A stretch of DNA of 39,267 nucleotides, taken from positions 4,065,578 to 4,104,844 of the forward strand of contig CP070764.1 in the NCBI GenBank assembly GCA_020349245.1. Reading direction: 5' to 3'. Source of the stretch: Chloroflexota bacterium. Its GTDB lineage: Bacteria; Chloroflexota; Anaerolineae; Anaerolineales; UBA4823. Within the stretch, counting starts at the first letter, position 1. Each line of letters opens with the position of its first letter. The position numbers and the translations under genes were made by a program. Below, in pieces: positions 1 through 7,633 of this stretch. The notes below the pieces were generated by a model, which was given only the letters and a program-made list of their open reading frames with translations, was not told where the DNA came from and did not search any database.

Positions 1-650
1 TCTCTCCCCTGCAGGCGTAACATCACCAGGTTGGCAAGGAATGACAATCCCAATAAAACAGCGCCTAATGCCAATGCAAGATTAAAATTTCCTCTGCGAG
101 TCTCTAATACGATGGCGGTGGTTAATACCCTGGTTTGGTGGGCGATGTTACCACCTACCAGCATCACTGCCCCTACTTCGGAAATGATGCTGCCAAATCC
201 AGCTACGATAGCTACAATTACCCCCAGGCGAGCTTCGCTGAGGATAACCCAAGCTGTTTGACGATTTGTTGCCCCTAAAGATTTGATCTGGGTTCGAAGC
301 GAAGGGTTGACACCCATGACAGCTGCCATGGTAAAGCCTGCGACTAGCGGGAAGGCGATGATCGTTTGGGCAAGGATCATCGCTCCGGGAGTAAATAACT
401 TGGGGATGAATGAGAAATCAAGATTTCCAAGTGGACCATTGTTGGTAAGCAATAAGTAAACAAACAACCCAATCACGACCGGTGGAAACCCCATACCGGT
501 ATAGAGCAGCACCATGATCAATCGGCGTCCACGAAACCTGTGCAACCCCATCAGTACCCCAACAGGTACACCTAGCAAGGTGCTGATAAACAATGCAATT
601 CCAGATACCTGCAAAGACAGGACGACGATTTCATTTAATTCGGGAATCAT
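1..650 (-). CDS. tupB: Tungstate/molybdate-type ABC transporter permease (TupB-like), 3' end cut by window edge
   Basis: This is a partial gene read on the minus strand; about 216 N-terminal residues lie inside the window and the C-terminus runs off position 1. The translation is strongly hydrophobic with several membrane segments. It carries an inner-membrane permease signature, including GATNRQTAWVILSEA (the EAA-type loop that contacts the ATPase), followed by GGNIAHQTRVLTTAIVLET and LALALGAVLL. That block is typical of the tungstate permease TupB and related oxyanion permeases. The known role is import of tungstate or molybdate together with a TupA binding protein and a TupC ATPase, neither of which is visible here. 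The ATG at 650 begins MIPELNEIVV; an in-frame GTG further upstream is possible, and a purine-rich AGGAGAG lies rather far (about 15 bases) from the ATG. The upstream neighbour on the same strand is a regulator with an oxyanion-binding-like domain, which supports the metal-oxyanion assignment. The choice between tungstate and molybdate cannot be made from sequence. Confidence 0.85.
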   Translation of the reverse strand, partial: MIPELNEIVVLSLQVSGIALFISTLLGVPVGVLMGLHRFRGRRLIMVLLYTGMGFPPVVIGLFVYLLLTNNGPLGNLDFSFIPKLFTPGAMILAQTIIAFPLVAGFTMAAVMGVNPSLRTQIKSLGATNRQTAWVILSEARLGVIVAIVAGFGSIISEVGAVMLVGGNIAHQTRVLTTAIVLETRRGNFNLALALGAVLLGLSFLANLVMLRLQGR

Positions 651-803
651 AAATTCAACACCAAGCTCTCCTGCAAAATGCACATGCAGGGCTCTAATTG
701 TGTAGTTCGTGCTAGTACAAGTATAATAAGACTGGATAGTTGTGTCTAGATGAATTTTGCTACCTGTCCAGGAATTAATTCAACTATCCCCCTCCAAGTT
801 ATT

Positions 804-1898
804 TCACGTCATCCAGGTAATATTTCCGGTTCGATTTGTCTCATAACCGGGAAAGCTTGATATCCTTCTTTTCGCGATTGGATCTGTGAGCCAATCCATG
901 AACAAAACAATTCCCGGGTTCTCCATCGATCTTTGGGGGATCACAAGATCATATTGCTCGAGGACCAAGGGAACAAAATCCAATCCGTAGCTGTTGGCTG
1001 CTGCCTCCAGGCCTACCCCGACACTGATTTCACCTTCAGCTACAGCCTTGGCAATTTCCAGATGGGTTGTTCTTTCGTCTAGATAACCAATAATCTGATC
1101 TCGGTTTATACCAAGCGCTTGCAACTTGGCATCCAACCAAACGCGGGAGCCAGAGCCAGCCTGCCGGTTAGCAAATCGTATTCCGGGACGAACTAAATCA
1201 GATAAATCCTCGATCTGGTGTGGATTACCTTTAGGCAGGATAAGCCCCAAATGTCTGCCGGCAAGTGTTTGTACAGCCAGCTTCTGGCCTGGTAGTAACC
1301 GACGGATGAAAGGTATGTTGTAGGTATCGCTTTCTTGATCCCAGAGGTGGCAGCCAGCAATTTCTACATTTCCACTTGCCAACGCGATCAACCCTCCAAG
1401 GCTACCAGGGAATTCAATGTTCAGGTGGAAACCATTTATAATCTCAGGAAAATAACTGCCCAGCCAGGTAATAATAAGATCGTGGCTGCCGGAGAAGCGA
1501 ATCGTTTTTGGGGGAGGAGCAGTACTTACCTCGACGAACGTGCGCCAATGGTCGAGGGCTTCACGAACTGCATCTTCTACCTCGATTGGGGAGTGACCAG
1601 CGGTGAAAACTTCCAATAGAAATGTTTCTGCCCTATGCACCAAGGCTGCTCTGCGAAGCGTTGCTTGATCCTGGGTTGGAAGGCTCTTGACAACCCGGGT
1701 TCCCTGGCCCGCTCGACTAGTTACCAATCCCTGTTGAGCTAGCTCCCGGTATGCGCGCTGAACGGTAGCTACAGTGCAATTCCATTGGGAGCTTGACTCT
1801 CGCAATGAGGGCAATCTATCCCCGGGCTTTAATTTTCCATCAAGGATGTGCTTCCGCACGCTGCTGGCAATCTGTTGGTAAAGATAAGCATCTTCCAT
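804..1898 (-). CDS. GntR-type regulator fused to a PBP-like (PF12727-type) sensor domain
   Basis: About 364 residues from the ATG at 1898; a longer GTG start at 1964 is open, but the ATG gives the usual short GntR N-terminus (MEDAYLYQQIASSVRK). Residues ~5-72 form a winged helix of the GntR type (IASSVRKHILDGKLKPGDRL, then TVATVQRAYRELAQQGLV). Instead of the usual FCD, UTRA or aminotransferase domain, the C-terminal part (~135-330) looks like a periplasmic-binding-protein fold of the PBP_like family. It starts at FSGSHDLI and contains IRFANRQAGSGSR near residue 242, a hallmark of the domain also found fused to MoeA-like and ModE-like proteins. The protein most likely binds DNA in the cytoplasm and senses a small ligand, plausibly molybdate or tungstate. 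It lies 153 bp upstream of the tupB-like permease on the same strand, so control of that transporter is the obvious inference. The ligand is not proven by sequence. Confidence 0.85.
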   Translation of the reverse strand: MEDAYLYQQIASSVRKHILDGKLKPGDRLPSLRESSSQWNCTVATVQRAYRELAQQGLVTSRAGQGTRVVKSLPTQDQATLRRAALVHRAETFLLEVFTAGHSPIEVEDAVREALDHWRTFVEVSTAPPPKTIRFSGSHDLIITWLGSYFPEIINGFHLNIEFPGSLGGLIALASGNVEIAGCHLWDQESDTYNIPFIRRLLPGQKLAVQTLAGRHLGLILPKGNPHQIEDLSDLVRPGIRFANRQAGSGSRVWLDAKLQALGINRDQIIGYLDERTTHLEIAKAVAEGEISVGVGLEAAANSYGLDFVPLVLEQYDLVIPQRSMENPGIVLFMDWLTDPIAKRRISSFPGYETNRTGNITWMT

Positions 1899-2078
1899 TT
1901 CATTAGTATATGGGTAACCTGTCCGCTTGGCAAGATGACAGTCTGGAAACATATCCATTGCCACAAGAGAGATGGAATAAGCCTGGGTAAACTGAAACCA
2001 TGCGCATAGCCACTACATCGAAGACCCTGTTTTGATTGTATTTTTTATTGAAAATTTCTCCAAAAATCGGCAAAACGT

Positions 2079-2084
2079 TATAAT
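2079..2084 (+). promoter_or_regulatory. Putative -10 box upstream of the GT-C glycosyltransferase gene
   Basis: A perfect TATAAT lies 10 bases before the GTG at 2094 in the AT-rich divergent region between the GntR-PBP regulator and the glycosyltransferase. The -35 region at the right spacing is poor (TTCTCC at 2056-2061). If transcription starts near 2091, the GTG start would be nearly leaderless, whereas the TTG at 2136 would have a leader of about 45 bases. Confidence 0.35.
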
Positions 2085-2093
2085 TATCTTTAT

Positions 2094-3935
2094 GTGCGTA
2101 GCAAGGTTGTCAATTCGGAATGGGGTAGTCTAGCTTTGAAGAAGATATCGATAATTTGGTCTCTATTAATATCGTTATTGTTGATAGGGGTGGTGTTCTT
2201 CATATTGCAATTATTACTTCCCTATAACACTCAAAAATTAATATTAAATAACCTAGCTCGCGATGGTGATCTTGAATCATTCACTGTAGATCTATATACA
2301 AAAATTAGGCTCACTTCAACAATTCTGGGAATACTCACCGGGAGTCTAATCGCATATCTGGTCATCTTTAGAAACAAGTCACTAGGTCAAATAACATACT
2401 TGGGAACTCGGATAAGTGATTTCTTCTCCACTGCGAAGAGAGATTTAATAGATGTGTTGAAGGCATTAATTCCGCAAAGAAATGAGTGTATCCCACTTAT
2501 CATATTGTTCGTTATAACCTTGCTGGGAGCTTTTTTCCGCTACGCATATCTATGGAAGCCGATGGGTCACGATGAGACATACACTTTCATCGCTTTCGCC
2601 TCTCGCGGATTACGAGTAGTAATCTCAGATTACCATCTACCCAACAATCATGTCCTGCATACGATCTTGGTGAACCTGGTTACCCAACTCATGGGAGATT
2701 CTCCTGCGGTTATTCGCCTACCCTCGTTCATGGCAGGATTATTAATAATTCCAGCTTCTTATGGCGTAGGGAAAATATTTTACAACACGCGCATTGGTCT
2801 CATCGCTGCTAGTATTATTGCCTCGCTTCCTGTAATGATCGATTATTCAACTGTTGCACGGGGATATACGCTGCTGACATTATTTTCATTACTGTTGATC
2901 ATTCTGGCCTCGTACGTGAAAAAAAAGCGAAATTTGATAGCTTGGGGAATCCTGGTGGTCACTGCCAGCTTGGGTTTATACGTCAATCCCACCATGATTT
3001 ATCCCATCGGCATGACCTATACATGGCTATTACTTTCCAAATTGGTCAACGATGTGAATGAGAATTATGGAAGAGATTACTATTCATATTTATTCATATC
3101 TCCTCTCCTGATCATAATGCTGACATCGTTTATTTACCTTCCCATTATGCTGAATTCTGGTCTCCAATCCCTGATAGGGAATGAAGTAATAGAGTCCTTG
3201 AGTTGGAGGGATTTTCTTCAAAGCATTCTACCTAGGATAAAAAATACCTGGGCAGAATGGAATCGCGGATTGCCTGGAATACTCTCGTTAATCGCAGTTA
3301 TCGGTTTATTGGCCTCATTCTTTGTCCCTCCCCGACAGGAAGGACGTCGTTCACCCTTGATCCTGGCCGGAGCTCTTTGGATTGGAACAGCACTGGTAGT
3401 CCAGCGTGTGGCACCCTGGCCGAGGATTTGGTTGTTCCTGCTGCCATTCTTCGTTATTTGGATTTCAGCCGGGATTCTCGGCCTTATTGAAATTCTTTTT
3501 AGGTACATACCTCGTGGAGATTTACTTTCTCATCTTATGGTGGGTCTCTTGATCGTGCTTCCCCTGTCTGCTGGGTTAGTGATCAATTATCCGCAATTCG
3601 CCCAAAAATTGCATGCAAAAGGTGAGATTGAAGTGCTGGCGGATTTCTTGGGAGAATATCTCCAACCGGAGGATGTTGTGGTGGTTACCTCACCTGATAC
3701 TATCGTTTTGAAATATTATCTAAGTCGAATAGGCCTTGAGAAGGAATACACAGAGTTAGAAAAAGATAAATCTTTCAATAGAGCAATTATTGTAGTTAAC
3801 CAGGCTCTCGGACAAACAATGGAGTATGTCTTGGAAAGACGTAATTTTATGGATGATGTAGATTTATCCGCAGTGGAAGAGATCTATAATTCAAGACGGT
3901 TCATCATCTACCAATTGTTGGGGATCGGTGAATGA
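2094..3935 (+). CDS. GT-C fold membrane glycosyltransferase (ArnT/PMT-like)
   Basis: 613 residues with a dozen or so predicted membrane helices. The acidic pair in GHDETY (Asp160-Glu161), following the first helices, matches the catalytic/metal-binding Asp-Glu in the first large extracytoplasmic loop of GT-C enzymes. The following stretch (LPNNHVLHTILVN, then RLPSFMAGLLIIPASYGVGK) matches the PMT/ArnT-like family. These enzymes move a sugar from a polyprenyl-phosphate donor onto lipid or protein on the outer face of the membrane. The soluble C-terminal tail (~520-613, with LQPEDVVVVTSP) is common in bacterial homologues of unknown acceptor. Residues 1-15 may not be translated: a TTG at 2136 would give MKKISIIWSLL, a more typical membrane-protein start. 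The 3' end overlaps the convergent EamA gene by 45 bp. Acceptor and sugar cannot be told from sequence. Confidence 0.8.
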   Translation: MRSKVVNSEWGSLALKKISIIWSLLISLLLIGVVFFILQLLLPYNTQKLILNNLARDGDLESFTVDLYTKIRLTSTILGILTGSLIAYLVIFRNKSLGQITYLGTRISDFFSTAKRDLIDVLKALIPQRNECIPLIILFVITLLGAFFRYAYLWKPMGHDETYTFIAFASRGLRVVISDYHLPNNHVLHTILVNLVTQLMGDSPAVIRLPSFMAGLLIIPASYGVGKIFYNTRIGLIAASIIASLPVMIDYSTVARGYTLLTLFSLLLIILASYVKKKRNLIAWGILVVTASLGLYVNPTMIYPIGMTYTWLLLSKLVNDVNENYGRDYYSYLFISPLLIIMLTSFIYLPIMLNSGLQSLIGNEVIESLSWRDFLQSILPRIKNTWAEWNRGLPGILSLIAVIGLLASFFVPPRQEGRRSPLILAGALWIGTALVVQRVAPWPRIWLFLLPFFVIWISAGILGLIEILFRYIPRGDLLSHLMVGLLIVLPLSAGLVINYPQFAQKLHAKGEIEVLADFLGEYLQPEDVVVVTSPDTIVLKYYLSRIGLEKEYTELEKDKSFNRAIIVVNQALGQTMEYVLERRNFMDDVDLSAVEEIYNSRRFIIYQLLGIGE

Positions 3936-4841
3936 ATTTTTTCTGCGCAGTGGCAGCTGGATCAAGATAACTGATCCAACGACAAGGATTCCTCCCAATG
4001 CCTGGAGAAAATTCAATCTTTCAACAAAGATTATCCAGCCCAAGGTGGTTGCTACCACGGGTTCGAAGGTTGCCACTATGCTTGCATTCACTGCTGAGAG
4101 TCTCTGCAGGCCTGCGTAGAACGCCAAGCCACCCCCCAGAGTTGGTATCATGCCAAGTACGATGAGCCAAGCCATAGCGCTGGGATTCGTCAGTGTCTTG
4201 CTTAATTCGTTTGCGTCTTGGAATATCAATAAAATTAGTGCTCCTATCCCCAACCCATATGCATTGACTGTCCAAGTGGAATAATTATGTTTACTGATTT
4301 GCTTATTAAGCAGAATATAAGCTGCATATCCTAACCCGGAGCCCAAGCCAGCAAGCAAACCGAATGAACTGATCCGAAGTTGGGTAATATCGTAGACCTG
4401 ACCGATAAGAATAATCCCGATGATAGCCAGGATCAATGCCAAGAATTCGATTTGTTCGATTTTTTCACCTTGGAAGATAGAACCATACAACATAACCCAG
4501 AGCGGAGCGCTGTAAAGCAAAACCGATGCGACACCCATCCCGATCAGGCGAATAGCGATGATGTAAACAATATAGAATGCGGCGATCCCTATTACACCCA
4601 TTGCGAAGAAGAGTTTGATTTCCCTTCTTGGAAAAGATAATTCATCTCTCCGCCAGATTCCAAGGAAAATGAAGGTAAACATTGAGGCGAAGAGCGCCCT
4701 CCAGAATACAATCTCAAGCGAAGGTAGTTCATAGCTGGATGCCAAGAACTTGTAAAAGACTCCCAAGGTACCCCATAACGTAGCCGCTAATAAGACGAAA
4801 AAATATCCGGAAAAATAGTAATCTCTCATTGATCTTGTCAT
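3891..4841 (-). CDS. EamA-family (DMT superfamily) transporter
   Basis: 316 residues, almost entirely hydrophobic, organised as two repeated five-helix EamA halves (~12-145 and ~165-300). The first half opens with FVLLAATLWGTLGVFYKFLA and the second with SSFGLLAGLGSGLGYAAYILL. The end FEPVVATTLGWIIFVERLNFLQALGGI is the classic EamA C-terminal motif with its conserved Glu-Pro. Family members are inner-membrane exporters or importers of amino acids, nucleotide sugars or other metabolites; the substrate is not predictable. The start is the ATG at 4841; a second ATG four codons later is also possible, and neither has a clear Shine-Dalgarno sequence. The last 45 bp run antisense to the end of the glycosyltransferase gene. 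Confidence 0.88.
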   Translation of the reverse strand: MTRSMRDYYFSGYFFVLLAATLWGTLGVFYKFLASSYELPSLEIVFWRALFASMFTFIFLGIWRRDELSFPRREIKLFFAMGVIGIAAFYIVYIIAIRLIGMGVASVLLYSAPLWVMLYGSIFQGEKIEQIEFLALILAIIGIILIGQVYDITQLRISSFGLLAGLGSGLGYAAYILLNKQISKHNYSTWTVNAYGLGIGALILLIFQDANELSKTLTNPSAMAWLIVLGMIPTLGGGLAFYAGLQRLSAVNASIVATFEPVVATTLGWIIFVERLNFLQALGGILVVGSVILIQLPLRRKNSFTDPQQLVDDEPS

Positions 4842-5028
4842 TTGGGTTTACATAGGAGTTTGGTGAATATTCAGCAATAATTTATGAGAAGTTTAATGCT
4901 AAAATGGTGTCGATTTCACGACCCGGTAAAGGTTTATATTGTAACGCCATACACATAATTAATGACCATTGATATATACCATTGAAGCATGATAGCTCGT
5001 GTGGGACATATTTTTTTCAAGTACAATG

Positions 5029-5054
5029 CGGTCAGATCAATTTTGATCTGACCG
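5029..5054. promoter_or_regulatory. Perfect 26-bp palindrome just upstream of proline dehydrogenase (candidate operator)
   Basis: The arms CGGTCAGATCAA (5029-5040) and TTGATCTGACCG (5043-5054) are exact reverse complements around a 2-base TT centre. The element ends 35 bases before the proline dehydrogenase ATG and directly follows a TACAAT hexamer at 5022-5027 that could be a -10 box. This places it where a repressor would block initiation. It lacks a T-tract, and a 2-base loop is poor for a terminator, so I favour a binding site for a dimeric regulator. The regulator is not identified. Confidence 0.55.
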
Positions 5055-5089
5055 TTGGACGATTAAGACAATCATAAGAGATAACATTT

Positions 5090-6061
5090 ATGCTTCGTTC
5101 AATCCTTCTCTATCTTTCTCAAGCTGGTTGGGCACGAAATATAATAACCGGGTGGAGTGTTTCCCGACGGGCTGCTGCCCGGTTTATCGCAGGGGAAAAA
5201 TTGGATGATGCTATCAAGGTTGTAAATACACTTAACCGTATAGGAATAAATGCAACCCTCGATCACCTGGGGGAGCACACTTCAACTCTTGAGAAATCTA
5301 GGCAAGCAACGGAAGAGATTATCGCTACGCTTAGGCGGATCGACCAGGAAAAGGTGCGATCGAATGTATCCATCAAGCTGACCCAGATTGGTCTCGCCCT
5401 GGATGAGACGGTATGTGAGGAAAATCTCGATGCAATTCTGCATGCAGCGGTTGAATTAGGCAACTTTGTGCGCATAGACATGGAAGATTCGCATTGGGTA
5501 CCGGCAACAATATCACTGTTCAGCAGTATGCAAGGTCGCTTTGGTGGCGAGCACGTTGGATTGGTTATCCAATCCTATTTGTACCGCAGCCTTGAGGATG
5601 TCCAGAAGCTCCTGCAAACTGGTTCAAGGATCAGGATATGTAAAGGCGCATATGATGAACCGGAGCAGGTAGCATTCCCCAAGAAACAAGACGTCGATGA
5701 AAATTTCGACCGGATTGTGAAAGAGCTTTTCTCCGGTTCAGTGCTCCATGGTACTCCCCCGATCAGTGAAAATGGCAAAATCCCTCCAATTCCTGCGATT
5801 GCGACGCATGATGAGCACAGGATAAATCACGCCATCCAGTTTGCTGAGGAGGCTAAACTGCCGAAGAGAGCCTTAGAGTTCCAAATGCTGCATGGAATTC
5901 GGCGTGACCTGCAGGAAGGATTGGCCGAGAGGGGTTATCCTGTGCGCGTGTATGTACCCTTTGGTACGGAGTGGTACCCATTTTACATCCGCCGTCTTGC
6001 AGAGCGACCGGCAAATCTGTGGTTTTTCATTTCAAACTTCTTCAAAAAAGGTTCAAAGTAA
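5090..6061 (+). CDS. Proline dehydrogenase, monofunctional
   Basis: 323 residues, the usual size for a stand-alone proline dehydrogenase (FAD-dependent oxidation of L-proline to pyrroline-5-carboxylate). The TIM-barrel motifs are in order: TLDHLGEHTS (~53-62), NVSIKLTQIGLALD (~96-109), VRIDMEDSHW, GLVIQSYLYR, RICKGAYDEP, ATHDEHRI, and the substrate-recognition end VYVPFGTEWYPFYIRRLAERP (split here as VYVPFGTEWYP and FYIRRLAERP). The product would feed electrons to the quinone pool at the membrane; no P5C dehydrogenase is in the window. It is a single-gene unit preceded by a 26-bp palindrome and converging on the MttB-family gene with an 84-bp gap. The start at 5090 has a purine-rich AAGAGAT about 8 bases upstream. 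Confidence 0.93.
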   Translation: MLRSILLYLSQAGWARNIITGWSVSRRAAARFIAGEKLDDAIKVVNTLNRIGINATLDHLGEHTSTLEKSRQATEEIIATLRRIDQEKVRSNVSIKLTQIGLALDETVCEENLDAILHAAVELGNFVRIDMEDSHWVPATISLFSSMQGRFGGEHVGLVIQSYLYRSLEDVQKLLQTGSRIRICKGAYDEPEQVAFPKKQDVDENFDRIVKELFSGSVLHGTPPISENGKIPPIPAIATHDEHRINHAIQFAEEAKLPKRALEFQMLHGIRRDLQEGLAERGYPVRVYVPFGTEWYPFYIRRLAERPANLWFFISNFFKKGSK

Positions 6062-6145
6062 CTTAAAGAAGTTTATATAACAAACGCGTTCACTCCCTGG
6101 GCATTTATCAGACCTTGGGTATCTGACCACGGTAAGCGAATGTTT

Positions 6146-7606
6146 TTACTTGATTATTGCTGGTAATTTGGTCATTCCTGCTTGTTTGGCATAACTTGAC
6201 ACAATTTCTTGGAGCGCTTCTTGCTTGTCAGACGGCAAATCGATGGGCTGGTAATTGGACAGAAGCTCTTGAACACGGGTTTTTGCCCTTGATACGATAT
6301 CACCGCTCCCTGTATCTTTCCATGCTCGCAGGGAGCCTCTATCAATGATAGTTGAGGGCAGGTATTGCTCTTCCCGGAATAACTGGCGGGTGAGCTTGTG
6401 CTTGAGGAAATTACCTGGAAATTCGAAATCCTCATAATGTTCAAGGGATAAGGATTGGCTTGGGATCGAGATACCCTTAAGAAGGCGCCTAACAAACGCA
6501 ATGGCTTCAGCATCGATGACCAATTTTTCAAGGCTCAGGCATGCCAAGAAATCAAGCATACCGCCACCGGAGATCATGTTAATTCCAGATAATGCACCGA
6601 GGATACTGCTGGAAGCGCTTTCCATACCCGCTTGGCCATCGATCAACTTGGCATCTGATGCTCCGAGGTAAGCGTGGGTGGGGAGATTGAGGTATTTGCC
6701 TATTTGCGCATAGCCACATACAATCAAGGATGTTTCCGCTGCACCTACCGAAGTTGTCCCATCCCGCATATTAAATAAAGCTGGGGCACCTCCCCAGACG
6801 ATTGCCGACCCAGGATTTGCTAGCTGGTGAATCGTTATTCCGCTCAAGCACTCTGCAGCATGCTGGACAATCGATCCAATCAAGGTAACCGGGGAGGCTG
6901 CTCCAGATAGGGGCATCGATACAATTTCTGCGGGGATATTATTCCGGGCTAGATCGATCAGGTTTTGTGCAGCAAACTCGGTCCAATTTAGGGGTGGAGA
7001 AGGGCATACATCGAAAATTGCCCTTGGCTTTTGTGCTGCCGATTCACCCGATCCAGCTGAGATATTCAATAAATCAATCATGATTTGACTGGTCGCTGTG
7101 GAGAAAGCACCAGTCACAATAGGCTTTTTTGAAAAGAGCAGAACCAGGAATAAACGGTAAAAATCTCCAATTTCTTCTGGCACATCATGACAAATCACTG
7201 CCGTGGATTGGGCATCATATTCCGCTAAGCCTTCAGCAGTTTTAATGATCTGAATCAGATCGCCAGTCTCTGAAGGTCGATGTACGCGGGAATCCGAATC
7301 AAGGATATTCACGCCAGATGACCCTGGATCGAAATGGACCTCATCCCCAGAATAATGAACAACAGGAGTACCTTCCGCATCATGGAGATAGAATTCATGC
7401 GGAACAGTAATCAAAGCCTTCTGGACTAATTCCTGAGGAATTTTTACAGTTGCATCATGATGATTTACTTCAGCCCCTGAACTGTGCAACAATTCCAATG
7501 CCTCAGAAGAACCAACTTTGATTCCTGGATTTCGCAGCAATTCAAGGGCTTCATCGATCACTTTGGGGAGGATTTCCTGGGGAAGTATTTTGAAAAATGG
7601 GGGCAT
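6146..7606 (-). CDS. Non-pyrrolysine MttB-family (trimethylamine methyltransferase-like) protein
   Basis: 486 residues, matching the full length of the MttB family (PF06253-type TIM barrel). Recognisable blocks are LRNPGIKVGSSEALELLHSS near the N-terminus, HFDPGSSGVN (~91-100), WGGAPALFNMRDGTTSVGAA (~271-290), SDAKLIDGQAGMES (~317-330) and the C-terminal EHYEDFEFPGNFLKHKLTR (split as EHYEDFEFPG and NFLKHKLTR). The frame has no internal amber codon, so this is a member without pyrrolysine. Characterised relatives of that kind demethylate quaternary amines such as glycine betaine or proline betaine onto a corrinoid protein. No corrinoid protein or reactivase gene lies in the window, so the methyl acceptor must be encoded elsewhere or the role is different. 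It is the last gene of the minus-strand cluster, 27 bp after the S9 peptidase. AGGACAG lies about 4-7 bases before the ATG at 7606. Confidence 0.87.
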   Translation of the reverse strand: MPPFFKILPQEILPKVIDEALELLRNPGIKVGSSEALELLHSSGAEVNHHDATVKIPQELVQKALITVPHEFYLHDAEGTPVVHYSGDEVHFDPGSSGVNILDSDSRVHRPSETGDLIQIIKTAEGLAEYDAQSTAVICHDVPEEIGDFYRLFLVLLFSKKPIVTGAFSTATSQIMIDLLNISAGSGESAAQKPRAIFDVCPSPPLNWTEFAAQNLIDLARNNIPAEIVSMPLSGAASPVTLIGSIVQHAAECLSGITIHQLANPGSAIVWGGAPALFNMRDGTTSVGAAETSLIVCGYAQIGKYLNLPTHAYLGASDAKLIDGQAGMESASSSILGALSGINMISGGGMLDFLACLSLEKLVIDAEAIAFVRRLLKGISIPSQSLSLEHYEDFEFPGNFLKHKLTRQLFREEQYLPSTIIDRGSLRAWKDTGSGDIVSRAKTRVQELLSNYQPIDLPSDKQEALQEIVSSYAKQAGMTKLPAIIK

Positions 7607-7633
7607 AATTCTGTCCTGGATGCAAATTGGGGT

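Noticed and set aside
1965..2093. Molybdenum-cofactor riboswitch upstream of the regulator or glycosyltransferase
   Set aside because: The 130-bp region is AT-rich with no conserved stems I could recognise.
6146..7606. Pyrrolysine (amber read-through) in the MttB-like gene
   Set aside because: The frame is continuous over the full family length with no internal TAG, so it belongs to the non-pyrrolysine group.
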